In this document: piece by piece, positions 19,993 to 28,864 of the stretch | How positions within the stretch are numbered: position 1 is the first letter of the stretch | Layout of the letters: each line of letters starts with the position of its first letter | Origin: Betaproteobacteria bacterium | Lineage (GTDB): Bacteria > Pseudomonadota > Gammaproteobacteria > Burkholderiales > Burkholderiaceae_C | Direction: 5' to 3' | NCBI GenBank assembly: GCA_025356445.1 | Contig: JANXSZ010000028.1 | Span: forward strand, 62,001-126,000 | Length of the DNA stretch: 64,000 nt | Program-made: the position numbers and the translations under genes | Notes under the pieces: generated by a model | The model's input: the letters and a program-made list of their open reading frames with translations, nothing else | The model's database searches: none | What the model was told of the DNA's origin: nothing

Positions 19993-21230
19993 GGCTTCCC
20001 CTCCGGGGTTGAGGGTGTCAGTTTCAAACGCTGCCACGCGATACGCTGGCGCTGATCGGTGTAGCTGACCCACAGGCTGTCGTCCGCCCAGGTCAGTGCA
20101 GGGTAGGAGAACTCGCTGTTGCCGCTACCTTGGGCCAGGGTAGCGACGGTGCGCCAGTCCTGGCCATTGGCTGAGGCGCTCAAGTCCAGCGTTTGCCGCC
20201 CGGTGGTGGACGGGTTGTAAGCCAGCACCATCAGGCCAGGGCCCAGGCCCAGGCCCGCCACGGAAGCGTCCGGGTTGTCCAGTGTCAGGTTGGGCAGGTC
20301 GTGCCAATCCAGACCTGCGTTGGTGGTTTGCGCCACTGCCACCTTGCGCTCAGCGCTGTGGTCGCGCAAAAAGGCCAGCCAGTGGGTCTCGTCTTGCATC
20401 ACCAGGGTGGGTTGCAGCAGGCTACCTCGGCGTGACAAGCGTTGCAGCCCCAGGAACTCGCCCGCAGCCCCAAAACGCGCCGCAATCGGGTATTTGATGC
20501 CCAACTCGAAGTACAGCGGCAGCAGCATCCCGCCATCGGCCAGCGCCAGCGGCGCACTGCGCACGAGGTGGCTGGTATTCCACAGCCACGACAAAGGCAA
20601 CACCCGGACAGATTCAAAAACCATAGCATTCAGTGCCCTACCATCAAGCACCAGGGGCTCTTTTTGTTGCAAATGCAGCACCCGACCAGCCGCCCAGCCA
20701 CCCAAACCCGTCGCCACCACAAACAGGTGGACGCGGCCCTGAGCGTCCAGCCACGCGACAGGATTGCCCAGACGGCGCACGCCAAAGCCCAGTTCTTGGC
20801 CCACCGCCTCTTTGTTCACCACAAACCGTGCGGGCGTCCACTGTGCGGTGGCACGGTCAAACCACGAAAACGCGATCTGCACATCGGGTGCGCTTTCGCG
20901 CTGACCCGCGAACCAGAACGCCAAGACGGACGCCGCAGACGTTGCAGGCATCGCCAAAAGCGTGCTCGCGTGGGCGGCGGGGGTGTTGGCCGGCATGGGA
21001 ATATGGCCGCTGGCGGCAAGGGAGAAGGTCGCTCCACCCTGGGCCAGGGCTGCAGGGGCAGGCCACACGGCTGAAGTCGCTATGGTGTTCATAGCAGCTA
21101 CCGCAATCTGGGCTTGCGGCAGGCGCAGATTCACATCCCACACCAGCAGGGCGACAGCCAACACAGCAGCCCCTGCAACTGGGCGGCGCACCTTACCGGG
21201 AACCCTGGCAAAAACCTTGGGGAGAAACAT
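19989..21230 (-). CDS. Membrane-anchored Asp-box (BNR / sialidase-fold) protein
   Basis: 413 residues from ATG 21230; a GTG at 21242 is the alternative. An N-terminal hydrophobic helix (VAGAAVLAVALLVWDVNL) anchors a periplasmic beta-propeller. Two Asp-box turns of the S/T-x-D/N-x-G-x-x-W type are visible: TTNAGLDWHDL and SANGQDWRTV, with strand repeats around HWLAFLRDH and LWVSYTD. The fold is that of exo-alpha-sialidases and related propellers, but I cannot see the full arginine triad, so calling it a sialidase would be unsafe. It is coupled to the membrane-protein gene downstream and diverges from a GT2 gene, a context of envelope glycan handling. A degenerate copy of the scattered repeat lies near 20615-20630. 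Confidence 0.75.
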   Translation of the reverse strand: MFLPKVFARVPGKVRRPVAGAAVLAVALLVWDVNLRLPQAQIAVAAMNTIATSAVWPAPAALAQGGATFSLAASGHIPMPANTPAAHASTLLAMPATSAASVLAFWFAGQRESAPDVQIAFSWFDRATAQWTPARFVVNKEAVGQELGFGVRRLGNPVAWLDAQGRVHLFVVATGLGGWAAGRVLHLQQKEPLVLDGRALNAMVFESVRVLPLSWLWNTSHLVRSAPLALADGGMLLPLYFELGIKYPIAARFGAAGEFLGLQRLSRRGSLLQPTLVMQDETHWLAFLRDHSAERKVAVAQTTNAGLDWHDLPNLTLDNPDASVAGLGLGPGLMVLAYNPSTTGRQTLDLSASANGQDWRTVATLAQGSGNSEFSYPALTWADDSLWVSYTDQRQRIAWQRLKLTPSTPEGKP

Positions 21231-21297
21231 TAGCAAGTACACTCAAAAACGTCATGCCGCATTCTCGCTGACGCACCCTCGCCAGCCTCTGAACCCC

Positions 21298-22317
21298 ATG
21301 TTTTCCGCACCACAACCCTCATCCCCCGCTGCCATCACCCTCTCTGTGGTGATACCGGTCTACAACGAAGAAGAAGGCCTGAGCGCCCTGCACCAACGCC
21401 TGAGCACGGTGCTGGACGGACTCGGTTGCACCGCCGAAGTGGTCTACATCGACGACGGCAGCCGTGACCGCAGCGCAGCCATGTTGCGCGAACTCGCAGC
21501 CAGCGACCCGCGCGTGCTGGTGCTTGGCCTGTCACGCAACTTTGGCAAAGAAATCGCTGTCTCCGCCGGTATCGACTACGCCCATGGCGATGCCGTGGTG
21601 GTGCTGGACGCTGACCTGCAAGACCCCCCTGAACTCATCGGCAAGATGCTGGAACAGTGGCGTGCCGGAGCCGACTGCGTGCTGATGAAACGGGCCTCCC
21701 GCGAGGGTGAGACTTGGCTCAAAAAAACCACCTCATCATGGTTTTACCGCCTGCTGCGCAAAATTGGTGATGTCGAAATCCCCCGCGACGTGGGCGATTT
21801 CCGCCTGATGAGCCGCCGCGCTGTGGACGCGCTGCGCCGCTGCCAAGAACGCACCCGCTACATGAAAGGCCTGTTCGCCTGGATCGGTTTCCCCACCGTC
21901 ACCCTCACCTATGAGCGCGACGCCCGCCACGCGGGCACCAGCAAATGGAACTACTGGCGGCTGTGGAACCTGGCGCTGGAGGGCATCACCTCGTTCAGCA
22001 CCGCACCGCTCAAGATTGCCAGCTACATCGGCCTGTTTGTTGCGTTGGGGGCCTTCGGTTACTCAGCCTACGTGTTCGTCAAAGCCGCATTGTGGGGAGA
22101 CTCCGTGCCCGGCTACCCCTCGCTGATGATGGTGGTGCTGTTCCTGGGCGGCACGCAGTTGCTGGCGCTGGGCATCATTGGCGAATACCTGGCGCGGATC
22201 TTTGTCGAGGTGAAGCAGCGGCCTTTGTATTTGGTGGCGGATGTGCAAGGCCAGGGGCCTACGCACCTGAGCGCCGTGCCGCAGGCCAACCCTGGCTATG
22301 TCGCTGTAGCACGGTGA
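21298..22317 (+). CDS. Family 2 glycosyltransferase, GtrB/DPM1-like (polyprenyl-phosphate sugar synthase)
   Basis: 339 residues from ATG 21298; open frame upstream of that is antisense to the Asp-box gene. LSVVIPVYNEEEGLSALHQRL and VVYIDDGSRDRS form the nucleotide-sugar site, VVVLDADLQDPPELI carries the DxD-type metal site, and two C-terminal helices (IASYIGLFVALGAFGYSAYVFV; LMMVVLFLGGTQLLALGIIGEYLARIFVEVKQRP) are the ArnC/GtrB membrane anchor. It should transfer a sugar to undecaprenyl phosphate, supplying the donor for the GT39 enzyme encoded next (GTGA overlap) and perhaps for the GT39 at 12305, whose operon carries gtrA but lacks gtrB. Confidence 0.92.
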   Translation: MFSAPQPSSPAAITLSVVIPVYNEEEGLSALHQRLSTVLDGLGCTAEVVYIDDGSRDRSAAMLRELAASDPRVLVLGLSRNFGKEIAVSAGIDYAHGDAVVVLDADLQDPPELIGKMLEQWRAGADCVLMKRASREGETWLKKTTSSWFYRLLRKIGDVEIPRDVGDFRLMSRRAVDALRRCQERTRYMKGLFAWIGFPTVTLTYERDARHAGTSKWNYWRLWNLALEGITSFSTAPLKIASYIGLFVALGAFGYSAYVFVKAALWGDSVPGYPSLMMVVLFLGGTQLLALGIIGEYLARIFVEVKQRPLYLVADVQGQGPTHLSAVPQANPGYVAVAR

Positions 22318-23810
22318 GCGACGCATTGAACGGCACATCATCTGCCGCCTCCGCTTCACGCTGGCTGTGGATGTTGCTGGGGGTCGTCATTGCCCTGCGC
22401 CTCGCCACCTTGGGCCTGTACCCACTGACCGACACCACAGAAGCCCGCTACGCCGAAATGGCGCGCAAGATGCTGGAGACGGGCAACTGGCTTACCCCCA
22501 TGTTCGACGTGGGCGTACCGTTCTGGGGCAAACCGCCGCTGTCGTTTTGGCTGAGTGCGCTGCCCATGTGGCTGGGTGGCGCCAGCGAATTCACCGCCCG
22601 GTTGGGGCCGTTGGTCGCGGGTTTGGCGACGATGGCGTTGCTGTGGTGCTGGCCAAAGACTCCTGAATTCATAGCTGGTGTAGCTCGCCCCGTATGCGCT
22701 GCCATCGTTTTCATGTCTACCCCGCTGGGTTTTATCGCCAGTGGTGCCGTGATGACAGACATGGCGATGGCCGTAGGCACCACGCTGAGCATGGTAGCGT
22801 TTTGGCGGGCGTGGGCAGCAGATGCAGGCGAGCGCACCTCTCAACGCAGCATGTGGCCCTGGCTGTTCTTTGTAGGTCAATCCATCGGCCTGATGGCCAA
22901 AGGGCCGGTGGCGGTGGTGCTTACTGGCGTCGCGCTGACGCTGTTTCTGCTGGTCTGCGCTTGGCGTGATGGCTTCATTCCCACAGTGCTCAAGCTCTGG
23001 CGCACCCTGCCCTGGCTGCGTGGCCTGCTGCTGACGGCGCTGCTCGTCGCCCCGTGGTACATCCTGGCGGAGCAAGCCACGCCGGGGTTTTTACGCTACT
23101 TCATCGTGGGTGAACACTGGTACCGCTTCACCCAAAGCGGCTGGAAAGGCGACCTCTACGGCGTCGCCCACGCCCAACCCAAAGGCCGCATCTGGCTGCT
23201 GGCGCTGGCATTCACCCTGCCCTGGACGCTGGTCGCCGTGGGGTGGATGGCACGTCGAAACAAGTCCCCAAGCAGCACCGCCCCGAACAACGTACCAATC
23301 GGTGCACACAGCGAGCGCACCTACCTGCTGTGCTGGATGCTGGCCCCTGGCCTGTTCTTCACGGTGTCGGGCAACATCCTGTTCACCTACGTTCTGCCCG
23401 GTTTACCCGCGTTTGCACTGCTGGTCGCGGGCTTGTGGCAAGCCCATGCACACCGGCGTGGCACGCGGACGGTAGCGACGCTCGCAGCCTTGCTCACGCC
23501 CGTGGCCTTTGCAGGGGTGGTGCTGTTCAACCCTGGCCTTGCAGCGCCTTTTTCGGAGTTGGCGACCTTGCAAAAACTAACCGGCCAGATCATCTACCTG
23601 TACGAGCGGCCTGCATCAGCGGTGTTTTATGGACGGGAAAGAACGGGGATGGTAAAGGCACCTGATGCTGTTCACGCCACGTTGACGGCACGAATGGGCT
23701 TGATCGCCTTGCCCGTACGCCAAGTGGCCGAGTTACAAACGCCCTTGACTGTGCAAGGATGGACTGAAGTGGCGCGCAGCAAAGAGTTTGTGGTGTTTGC
23801 TGCAAAGTAG
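22314..23810 (+). CDS. ArnT-like integral-membrane glycosyltransferase (GT39/GT83 family)
   Basis: 498 residues from GTG 22314, chosen because it overlaps the GT2 stop (GTGA); frame upstream is a shadow. PLTDTTEARYAEMARKMLETGNWLTP followed by PFWGKPPLSFWLSALPMWL is the ArnT signature: acidic residues plus the G-K-P-P periplasmic loop. Some ten hydrophobic helices follow, ending in a short soluble tail. The enzyme would transfer a sugar from undecaprenyl phosphate, made by the preceding GT2, to an envelope acceptor. LTDTTEARYAE resembles ArnT proper more than the protein at 12305 does, but aminoarabinose-pathway genes (arnA, B, D) are absent here, so the sugar is unknown. Confidence 0.87.
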   Translation: MSDALNGTSSAASASRWLWMLLGVVIALRLATLGLYPLTDTTEARYAEMARKMLETGNWLTPMFDVGVPFWGKPPLSFWLSALPMWLGGASEFTARLGPLVAGLATMALLWCWPKTPEFIAGVARPVCAAIVFMSTPLGFIASGAVMTDMAMAVGTTLSMVAFWRAWAADAGERTSQRSMWPWLFFVGQSIGLMAKGPVAVVLTGVALTLFLLVCAWRDGFIPTVLKLWRTLPWLRGLLLTALLVAPWYILAEQATPGFLRYFIVGEHWYRFTQSGWKGDLYGVAHAQPKGRIWLLALAFTLPWTLVAVGWMARRNKSPSSTAPNNVPIGAHSERTYLLCWMLAPGLFFTVSGNILFTYVLPGLPAFALLVAGLWQAHAHRRGTRTVATLAALLTPVAFAGVVLFNPGLAAPFSELATLQKLTGQIIYLYERPASAVFYGRERTGMVKAPDAVHATLTARMGLIALPVRQVAELQTPLTVQGWTEVARSKEFVVFAAK

Positions 23811-23817
23811 ATCTTCT

Positions 23818-24291
23818 TCAAGCCACCGGTAAAAACAGCTTGAGCGGCTCATCCGCAAAAGCAACGGCTCCAAACTGGGTGTAGAAACCCTTGGCTGTCT
23901 CGTCCAGCGCATCAATGAACAGCCCCACCGCACCGGCATGTTCACGCACCAGACGCACGCGCTCCATAGCGTCCACCAGCAGCAAACCACCCAAACGTTT
24001 GCCATGTACCGTCGTATCCACAGCCAGCCGTCCCAAGCGGATACCCGGCATCACGCGGGGCAATTTTTTTCGCAGGGTATCGGGCAAGCCTTGCGTATCC
24101 AGCTCAGCCAAGGTCAGTGCGTAGTAGCCCCAAATGCGGCTGGGTGCGCCTTCATCCACGGCAACAAAGGTTTTTGACAGACCTTTATCCTGATGCTGGC
24201 GAGCAATTTTGGCCAGCCAATCGTTCAGTTCGGAACGGCCACAATCAAAGGCTGTGCGGTTATGGATGCCAGTTAAAGCCTGAATCTGCAT
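23818..24291 (-). CDS. GNAT acetyltransferase toxin (TacT/AtaT-like)
   Basis: 157 residues from ATG 24291, overlapping the antitoxin gene by 32 bases. Motifs fit tRNA-acetylating GNAT toxins: F-D-CGRSELNDWLAK near residue 15, FVAVDEGAPSRIWGYYAL, RLGRLAVDTTVHGKRLGGLLL (acetyl-CoA loop, H-G-K-R-L-G-G) and the terminal FYTQFGAVAFAD with the conserved tyrosine. In the family these block translation by acetylating the amino acid on charged tRNA. Pairing with a DUF1778 protein just upstream is the standard arrangement. All visible functional positions are intact. Confidence 0.9.
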   Translation of the reverse strand: MQIQALTGIHNRTAFDCGRSELNDWLAKIARQHQDKGLSKTFVAVDEGAPSRIWGYYALTLAELDTQGLPDTLRKKLPRVMPGIRLGRLAVDTTVHGKRLGGLLLVDAMERVRLVREHAGAVGLFIDALDETAKGFYTQFGAVAFADEPLKLFLPVA

Positions 24292-24571
24292 CGCGTTTGT
24301 TCTGGAGGTAGTGGGCCTGGGCCGCCAACAGTGTGGCGTTGGGTGCAGGGGGATGCTCCAGCAAAGCGAGCAGTTGATCGGCATCCCGGCGGCTGAGTTT
24401 GATGACCTGCTCGCGGTCAATCACGGCCTGTGCCTCTTTCAAGGATGCTTGGATCAAAAATTGGTTCACCGTCGCACCGCACAGCTCTGCGGCCCGGCAC
24501 AGGGTGTCAAAGATTTCAGGCGGCACGCGAGCGGCAATGCGTTCGGTGTTTTTGATGACGGCGGTGTTCAT
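24260..24571 (-). CDS. DUF1778 (ribbon-helix-helix) antitoxin of the GNAT pair
   Basis: 103 residues. The N-terminal ribbon-helix-helix (ERIAARVPPEIFDTLCRAAELCGATVNQFLIQASLKEAQAVI) should bind the operon promoter, and the C-terminal half (SRRDADQLLALLEHPPAPNATLLAAQAHYL) should contact the toxin. The final ~10 codons overlap the toxin start. It is expected to neutralise the GNAT toxin and repress transcription conditionally. This is the second type II module in the window, 15 kb from the VapBC pair. Confidence 0.9.
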   Translation of the reverse strand: MNTAVIKNTERIAARVPPEIFDTLCRAAELCGATVNQFLIQASLKEAQAVIDREQVIKLSRRDADQLLALLEHPPAPNATLLAAQAHYLQNKRDADSGFNWHP

Positions 24572-24640
24572 GGGTAAAACCTGGCAGGCGCTTCGGGTGA
24601 GTGGAACTTGATTTTACCCCTGTCGCCAAAATGGCGTCAA

Positions 24641-25054
24641 TCATCCACCATCCCCCACCCGCCCCCGCAGCTTCTTCACCGCGCCACGGTTCGTTTTGCT
24701 GTCTACGCGTTTGCGTTGCGAACTGCGGGTAGGCTGGGTGGCTTTGCGGCGCTTTTGCACCACGGACGCGGCATCCACCAGCTCTTGCAGCCGGGCGATG
24801 GCATCCGCTTTGTTTTGGGGCTGGCTGCGGGTGGTTTGGGCTTTGATGACGACCACGCCGTCGGCAGTGATGCGCTGATCGCTGGTTGCCAGCAGCCGTT
24901 CCTTGATGGCGTCAGGCAGACTGGAGGCGGTGATGTCAAAGCGCAGGTGAACGGCACTGGAGACTTTGTTGACGTTCTGCCCGCCAGCCCCCTGGGCGCG
25001 AATGGCAGTGAATTCGATGTCGTCCTCAAGGACTTGGGGGGCGGGCAGGTTCAT
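24641..25054 (-). CDS. arfB: Alternative ribosome-rescue factor ArfB (YaeJ-like peptidyl-tRNA hydrolase)
   Basis: 137 residues, the usual length. EFTAIRAQGAGGQNVNKVSSAVHLRFD has the GGQ motif (residues 24-26) that hydrolyses peptidyl-tRNA in the ribosome, and the C-terminal tail is Lys/Arg-rich (KRRKATQPTRSSQRKRVDSKTNRGAVKKLRGR), the part that reads an empty mRNA channel. It rescues stalled ribosomes on non-stop mRNA. The ATG overlaps the stop of the indolepyruvate oxidoreductase by four bases, an unexpected but common-looking coupling. Confidence 0.95.
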   Translation of the reverse strand: MNLPAPQVLEDDIEFTAIRAQGAGGQNVNKVSSAVHLRFDITASSLPDAIKERLLATSDQRITADGVVVIKAQTTRSQPQNKADAIARLQELVDAASVVQKRRKATQPTRSSQRKRVDSKTNRGAVKKLRGRVGDGG

Positions 25055-28000
25055 GCCGCCATTTTCACCGCCTGCGGTTTGTCTTGTGGATGGCGGTAGG
25101 CGGCTATCGCCGCATCCCAGTTCGCACGGGCCGTCGTCAGGTGGCGGGCTTTGACGTGGCCGTAGCCTTTGATTTGCTCAGGGATGCGCGCCACGTCGAT
25201 CGCGGCCGTGTGGTTGGCGGCACTCAGTGCTTGCAGCACTTCACGGATGCTGGCCTGGTACTCGCCAATCAATGCCCGCTCGGTTTGGCGCTCCTCACTG
25301 TAGCCAAAGATGTCGAACGCGCCGCCGCGCAGGCCTTTGAGTTTGGCCAGCAGCTTGAAGCCGGTCAGCATCGCGGGGCCGAACCTTTGCTTTTGCAGCT
25401 CGCCCTTGGCATTGGTTTTAGCGAGCAAAGGAGGTGCCAGGTGGTAGTTCAGCTTGTAGTCGCCTTCAAACATGCTGGCGATTTTGGCGTGGAAGCTGGC
25501 ATCGGTGTGCAGGCGGGCGACCTCGTACTCGTCTTTGTAGGCCATGAGTTTGAACAAGCCTTTCGCCACAGCTTCGGTCAGGCGCAAAGACGTGTTGGCA
25601 GCACCCGCCAACACGGCTTCCTCCTTGGCACGCACCGTGTTCACAAACGCGGTGTAGGTGTTGGCATAGGCTTGGTTTTGGTAAGCCACCAAAAATTCAG
25701 CACGGGTGGCGACCACACCTTCCAAGCCTTCGCGCTTGGTGATCTGGATGACTTGCGCGGGGGTGAGCAGCGCCTCCACCCCAGCCCAGTCGAGCGCCGC
25801 ACGGCGGCCCCAGGCGAAGGCGATTTTGTTTTGTGCAACGGCAACGCCATTCAGCTCCATCGCCCGCATCAGCGCATCCAGACCCAGCGGCAGCCAGCCT
25901 TGTTGCCACGCGTAGCCCAGCACGATGGGATTGACAAAAATCGTGTCGCCCATCAGTTTGCTGGCCACCGCATCGGCATTGAACTGGCCTACGCCCGCCA
26001 GACCCACCGTATCGACAATGGTTTGCGTGCAGGCGGCAGCGGGGTTTTGCCACGCACCGTCATGCACAAACGCAGCGGTGGGTGTGCCGTGCGAGTTCAG
26101 CGCGACATGGGTCCGGCCCTCGACCATGCGCAGCAGCGTCTCTTTGCCCGCCGCAACAATGGGGTCACAGCCGATGATGAGGTCGGCGCTGGCCATGGCG
26201 ACGCGGGTGGTGGCGATGTCGGACTGGTTCGCCGCAATCAGCACATGGCTCCAGGTGGCGCCGCCCTTTTGAGCAAGACCAGCGGCGTCCTGTGTGACGA
26301 TGCCTTTGCCCTCAATGTGCGCCGCCATGCCCAGCAACTGGCCGATGGTGATGATGCCGGTGCCCCCCACACCCGCCACGATCACGCCCCAGGGGCGGGT
26401 GAGTGCGGGCAGCACAGGTTCTGGCAAAGTTACACCATCAAACGGGCTGGGGCGCTTACTGGATGTGTTGGAACCGCTATCTTTTTTGCCATCCTTCTTG
26501 AACGTACCGCCCTCAACCGTCACAAAGCTGGGGCAAAAGCCTTTGACGCAACTGAAGTCTTTGTTGCAGGTGCTCTGGTTGATCTGGCGCTTGCGGCCCA
26601 GCGGGGTTTCCAGCGGCTCCACCGACAAGCAATTCGACGCTTCCCCACAATCGCCACAGCCCTCGCACACCAGCTCGTTGATGACGACGCGCTTGGCCGG
26701 GTCTACCAGCTTGCCCCGCTTGCGGCGACGGCGTTTTTCGGTCGCGCAGGTTTGGTCGTAGATGATGACGGTGGTGCCTTTGATCTCACGGAATTCGCGC
26801 TGGATCTCGTCCAGCAGGTCACGGTGGTGGACGGTCACGCCTTCGGCCAGTTTGACCCCTTCGTACTTCTCGGGTTCATCGGTGACGACTACTGTTTTAA
26901 TAGCACCCTCAGCCCGCATGCTCTGCGCTATCTGCACAACCGTGTGCCCCTCGGCACGTTCACCCACCTGCTGGCCACCTGTCATCGCCACGGCATCGTT
27001 GTACAAAATTTTGTAGGTGATGTTGACCCCCGCTGCAATGCTTTGGCGCACCGCCAGCAGGCCGCTGTGGAAGTAGGTGCCGTCGCCCAAATTGGCAAAC
27101 ATGTGCTGGTCGGTGGTGAAGGGCTGCTGGCCCACCCAGGGCACGCCTTCGCCGCCCATTTGCGTGAACCCCATGGTGCTGCGGTCCATCCACAGTGCCA
27201 TGTAATGGCAGCCGATACCGGCCATCGCCCGTGAACCTTCAGGCACGCGGGTGCTGGTGTTGTGCGGGCAGCCGGAGCAAAACCAGGGGGTGCGGTCGGC
27301 CTTGATTTCCGTCACCAGCATGGCGCGTTCTTTGGCCTCAATGATGGCCAAGCGGCTGTTGATGCGTGCCAAGGTGTCGGCATCCAGCCCCGCCAGTTTG
27401 CGCACACGGGCAGCGATGGCTTGGGCAATCAGCGCGGGGGACAAATCGGCATTGGCACGCAGCAGCGTGTGCGCCGTGGGGTTGGGCACCGACCACTCGC
27501 CGCCCGTGTTGTCGCCAGGCAGTTCGTCAAACTTGCCCAAGATATTGGGGCGCACATCGGCACGCCAGTTGTACAGCTCTTCCTTGAGTTGGTATTCAAT
27601 GACCTGGCGCTTCTCTTCGATCACCAGAATCTCTTGCAGGCCCATCGCGAATTCGCGGGTGAGCTGCGCCTCCAGCGGCCAAACTACGCCGACCTTGTGC
27701 ACGCGCAGGCCGATCTGGCGGCAGGTGGCGTCGTCCAGCCCCAAGTCAAGCAGGGCCTGGCGGGTGTCGTTGTAGGCCTTGCCGCTGGCGATCAGGCCCA
27801 GGCGGTCATGCGGGCCTTCAATCACGTTGTGGTTCAGCCGGTTGGCACGGATGTAGGCTAGCGCGGCATACCACTTGTAATCAAACAACCGGGCTTCTTG
27901 CTCCAGCGCGGTATCGGGCCAGCGGATATGCACGCCACCAGGGGGCATGGCGAAATCGGTGGGGATAAGGGTCTGCACGCGGTCGGGGTCGATCATCGCG

Positions 28001-28668
28001 GTGGCACTGGATTCAACGATCTCCTGGATCGTCTTCATGCCCGCCCACACGCCCGAAAACCGGCTCATCGCAAAGGCATGGATGCCAAAATCCAAAATTT
28101 CTTGCACGGTGGCCGGAAAGAACACCGGCAGGCCGCAGGCTTTGAAGATGTGGTCACTCTGGTGTGCGGCGGTCGAGCTTTTGGCCACATGGTCGTCCCC
28201 CGCCACCGCAATCACCCCGCCCCAGGCCGTGGTACCGGCCATGTTGGCGTGCTTGAACACGTCGCTGGTGCGGTCAACGCCCGGGCCCTTGCCGTACCAG
28301 ATGCCAAACACGCCATCGTATTTATTGGTGCCGTGGGGGGAGAAACCGAGTTGCTGGCTGCCCCACACAGCAGTGGCAGCCAGCTCTTCATTCACGCCAG
28401 GTTGAAACACGATGTGGCGTTCTTTGAGGTACTTGGCGGCGCCAACCAAAGCTTGGTCATAGCCCCCCAGCGGTGAACCCCGGTAGCCGCTGATGAAGCC
28501 AGCGGTGTTTTTACCCACCTGCTGGTCACGCATCCGTTGAAGCATGGGCAGCTTGACCAGCGCTTGCACGCCGGACATGAAAGCCCGCCCATAGTCCAGG
28601 CTGTATTTGTCGTCCAGGGTGACGGTTTCCAAGGCTTTGCGGATGTGGTCTGGCAGGGGGGCATTCAT
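25051..28668 (-). CDS. Indolepyruvate ferredoxin oxidoreductase, fused single-chain type
   Basis: 1205 residues from ATG 28668. The order is a thiamine-diphosphate domain (FISGYRGSPLGGYDQAL; then GIGCHYMALWMDRSTMGFTQMGGEG), iron-sulfur cysteines CSGCPHNTS and CEGCGDCGEASNC, and a C-terminal gamma-type domain starting GVGGTGIITIGQLLGMAAHIEGKG. The enzyme oxidatively decarboxylates aryl pyruvates to aryl-acetyl-CoA, passing electrons to ferredoxin. It works downstream of aromatic amino acid transamination, as does hppD. An Lrp-family gene diverges from it, the usual regulator for this enzyme in betaproteobacteria. Degenerate scattered-repeat copies appear near 26470 and 26890 in low-conservation linkers. 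Confidence 0.94.
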   Translation of the reverse strand: MNAPLPDHIRKALETVTLDDKYSLDYGRAFMSGVQALVKLPMLQRMRDQQVGKNTAGFISGYRGSPLGGYDQALVGAAKYLKERHIVFQPGVNEELAATAVWGSQQLGFSPHGTNKYDGVFGIWYGKGPGVDRTSDVFKHANMAGTTAWGGVIAVAGDDHVAKSSTAAHQSDHIFKACGLPVFFPATVQEILDFGIHAFAMSRFSGVWAGMKTIQEIVESSATAMIDPDRVQTLIPTDFAMPPGGVHIRWPDTALEQEARLFDYKWYAALAYIRANRLNHNVIEGPHDRLGLIASGKAYNDTRQALLDLGLDDATCRQIGLRVHKVGVVWPLEAQLTREFAMGLQEILVIEEKRQVIEYQLKEELYNWRADVRPNILGKFDELPGDNTGGEWSVPNPTAHTLLRANADLSPALIAQAIAARVRKLAGLDADTLARINSRLAIIEAKERAMLVTEIKADRTPWFCSGCPHNTSTRVPEGSRAMAGIGCHYMALWMDRSTMGFTQMGGEGVPWVGQQPFTTDQHMFANLGDGTYFHSGLLAVRQSIAAGVNITYKILYNDAVAMTGGQQVGERAEGHTVVQIAQSMRAEGAIKTVVVTDEPEKYEGVKLAEGVTVHHRDLLDEIQREFREIKGTTVIIYDQTCATEKRRRRKRGKLVDPAKRVVINELVCEGCGDCGEASNCLSVEPLETPLGRKRQINQSTCNKDFSCVKGFCPSFVTVEGGTFKKDGKKDSGSNTSSKRPSPFDGVTLPEPVLPALTRPWGVIVAGVGGTGIITIGQLLGMAAHIEGKGIVTQDAAGLAQKGGATWSHVLIAANQSDIATTRVAMASADLIIGCDPIVAAGKETLLRMVEGRTHVALNSHGTPTAAFVHDGAWQNPAAACTQTIVDTVGLAGVGQFNADAVASKLMGDTIFVNPIVLGYAWQQGWLPLGLDALMRAMELNGVAVAQNKIAFAWGRRAALDWAGVEALLTPAQVIQITKREGLEGVVATRAEFLVAYQNQAYANTYTAFVNTVRAKEEAVLAGAANTSLRLTEAVAKGLFKLMAYKDEYEVARLHTDASFHAKIASMFEGDYKLNYHLAPPLLAKTNAKGELQKQRFGPAMLTGFKLLAKLKGLRGGAFDIFGYSEERQTERALIGEYQASIREVLQALSAANHTAAIDVARIPEQIKGYGHVKARHLTTARANWDAAIAAYRHPQDKPQAVKMAA

Positions 28669-28822
28669 GGTGGGTGCAGTCTCGTGGGTTAATCGTTGTA
28701 AGCCTTGTGGGCAGTCCATGCGAGGCCGCATCCGGGTAGGTTGCAACCTCTAATTTGCAGGAAAGTGTAGGCCGAATAGCCCGATATGTCTTTGCGTTAT
28801 TTGCTTGATTTAAGCTATCCTT

Positions 28823-28837
28823 AGCAAGAATATTGCT
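28823..28837. promoter_or_regulatory. Lrp/AsnC-type palindrome between the divergent ior and lrp-like genes
   Basis: AGCAA-GAATA-TTGCT is a perfect 5-5-5 palindrome with an AT-rich centre, 28 bp upstream of the lrp-like start and in the only gap (196 bp) shared with the divergent oxidoreductase. Lrp-family proteins favour such sites. Direct binding is an inference. Confidence 0.5.
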
Positions 28838-28864
28838 CAAAACTACCACATTCAAATAAACATC

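Noticed and set aside
19989-21230. Calling the Asp-box protein a true exo-alpha-sialidase
   Set aside because: Asp-boxes show the propeller fold only; I could not identify the catalytic arginines and nucleophile tyrosine.
25084-27234. 716-codon open frame antisense to the indolepyruvate oxidoreductase
   Set aside because: Its residues follow the codon bias of the gene on the other strand; no recognisable protein features.
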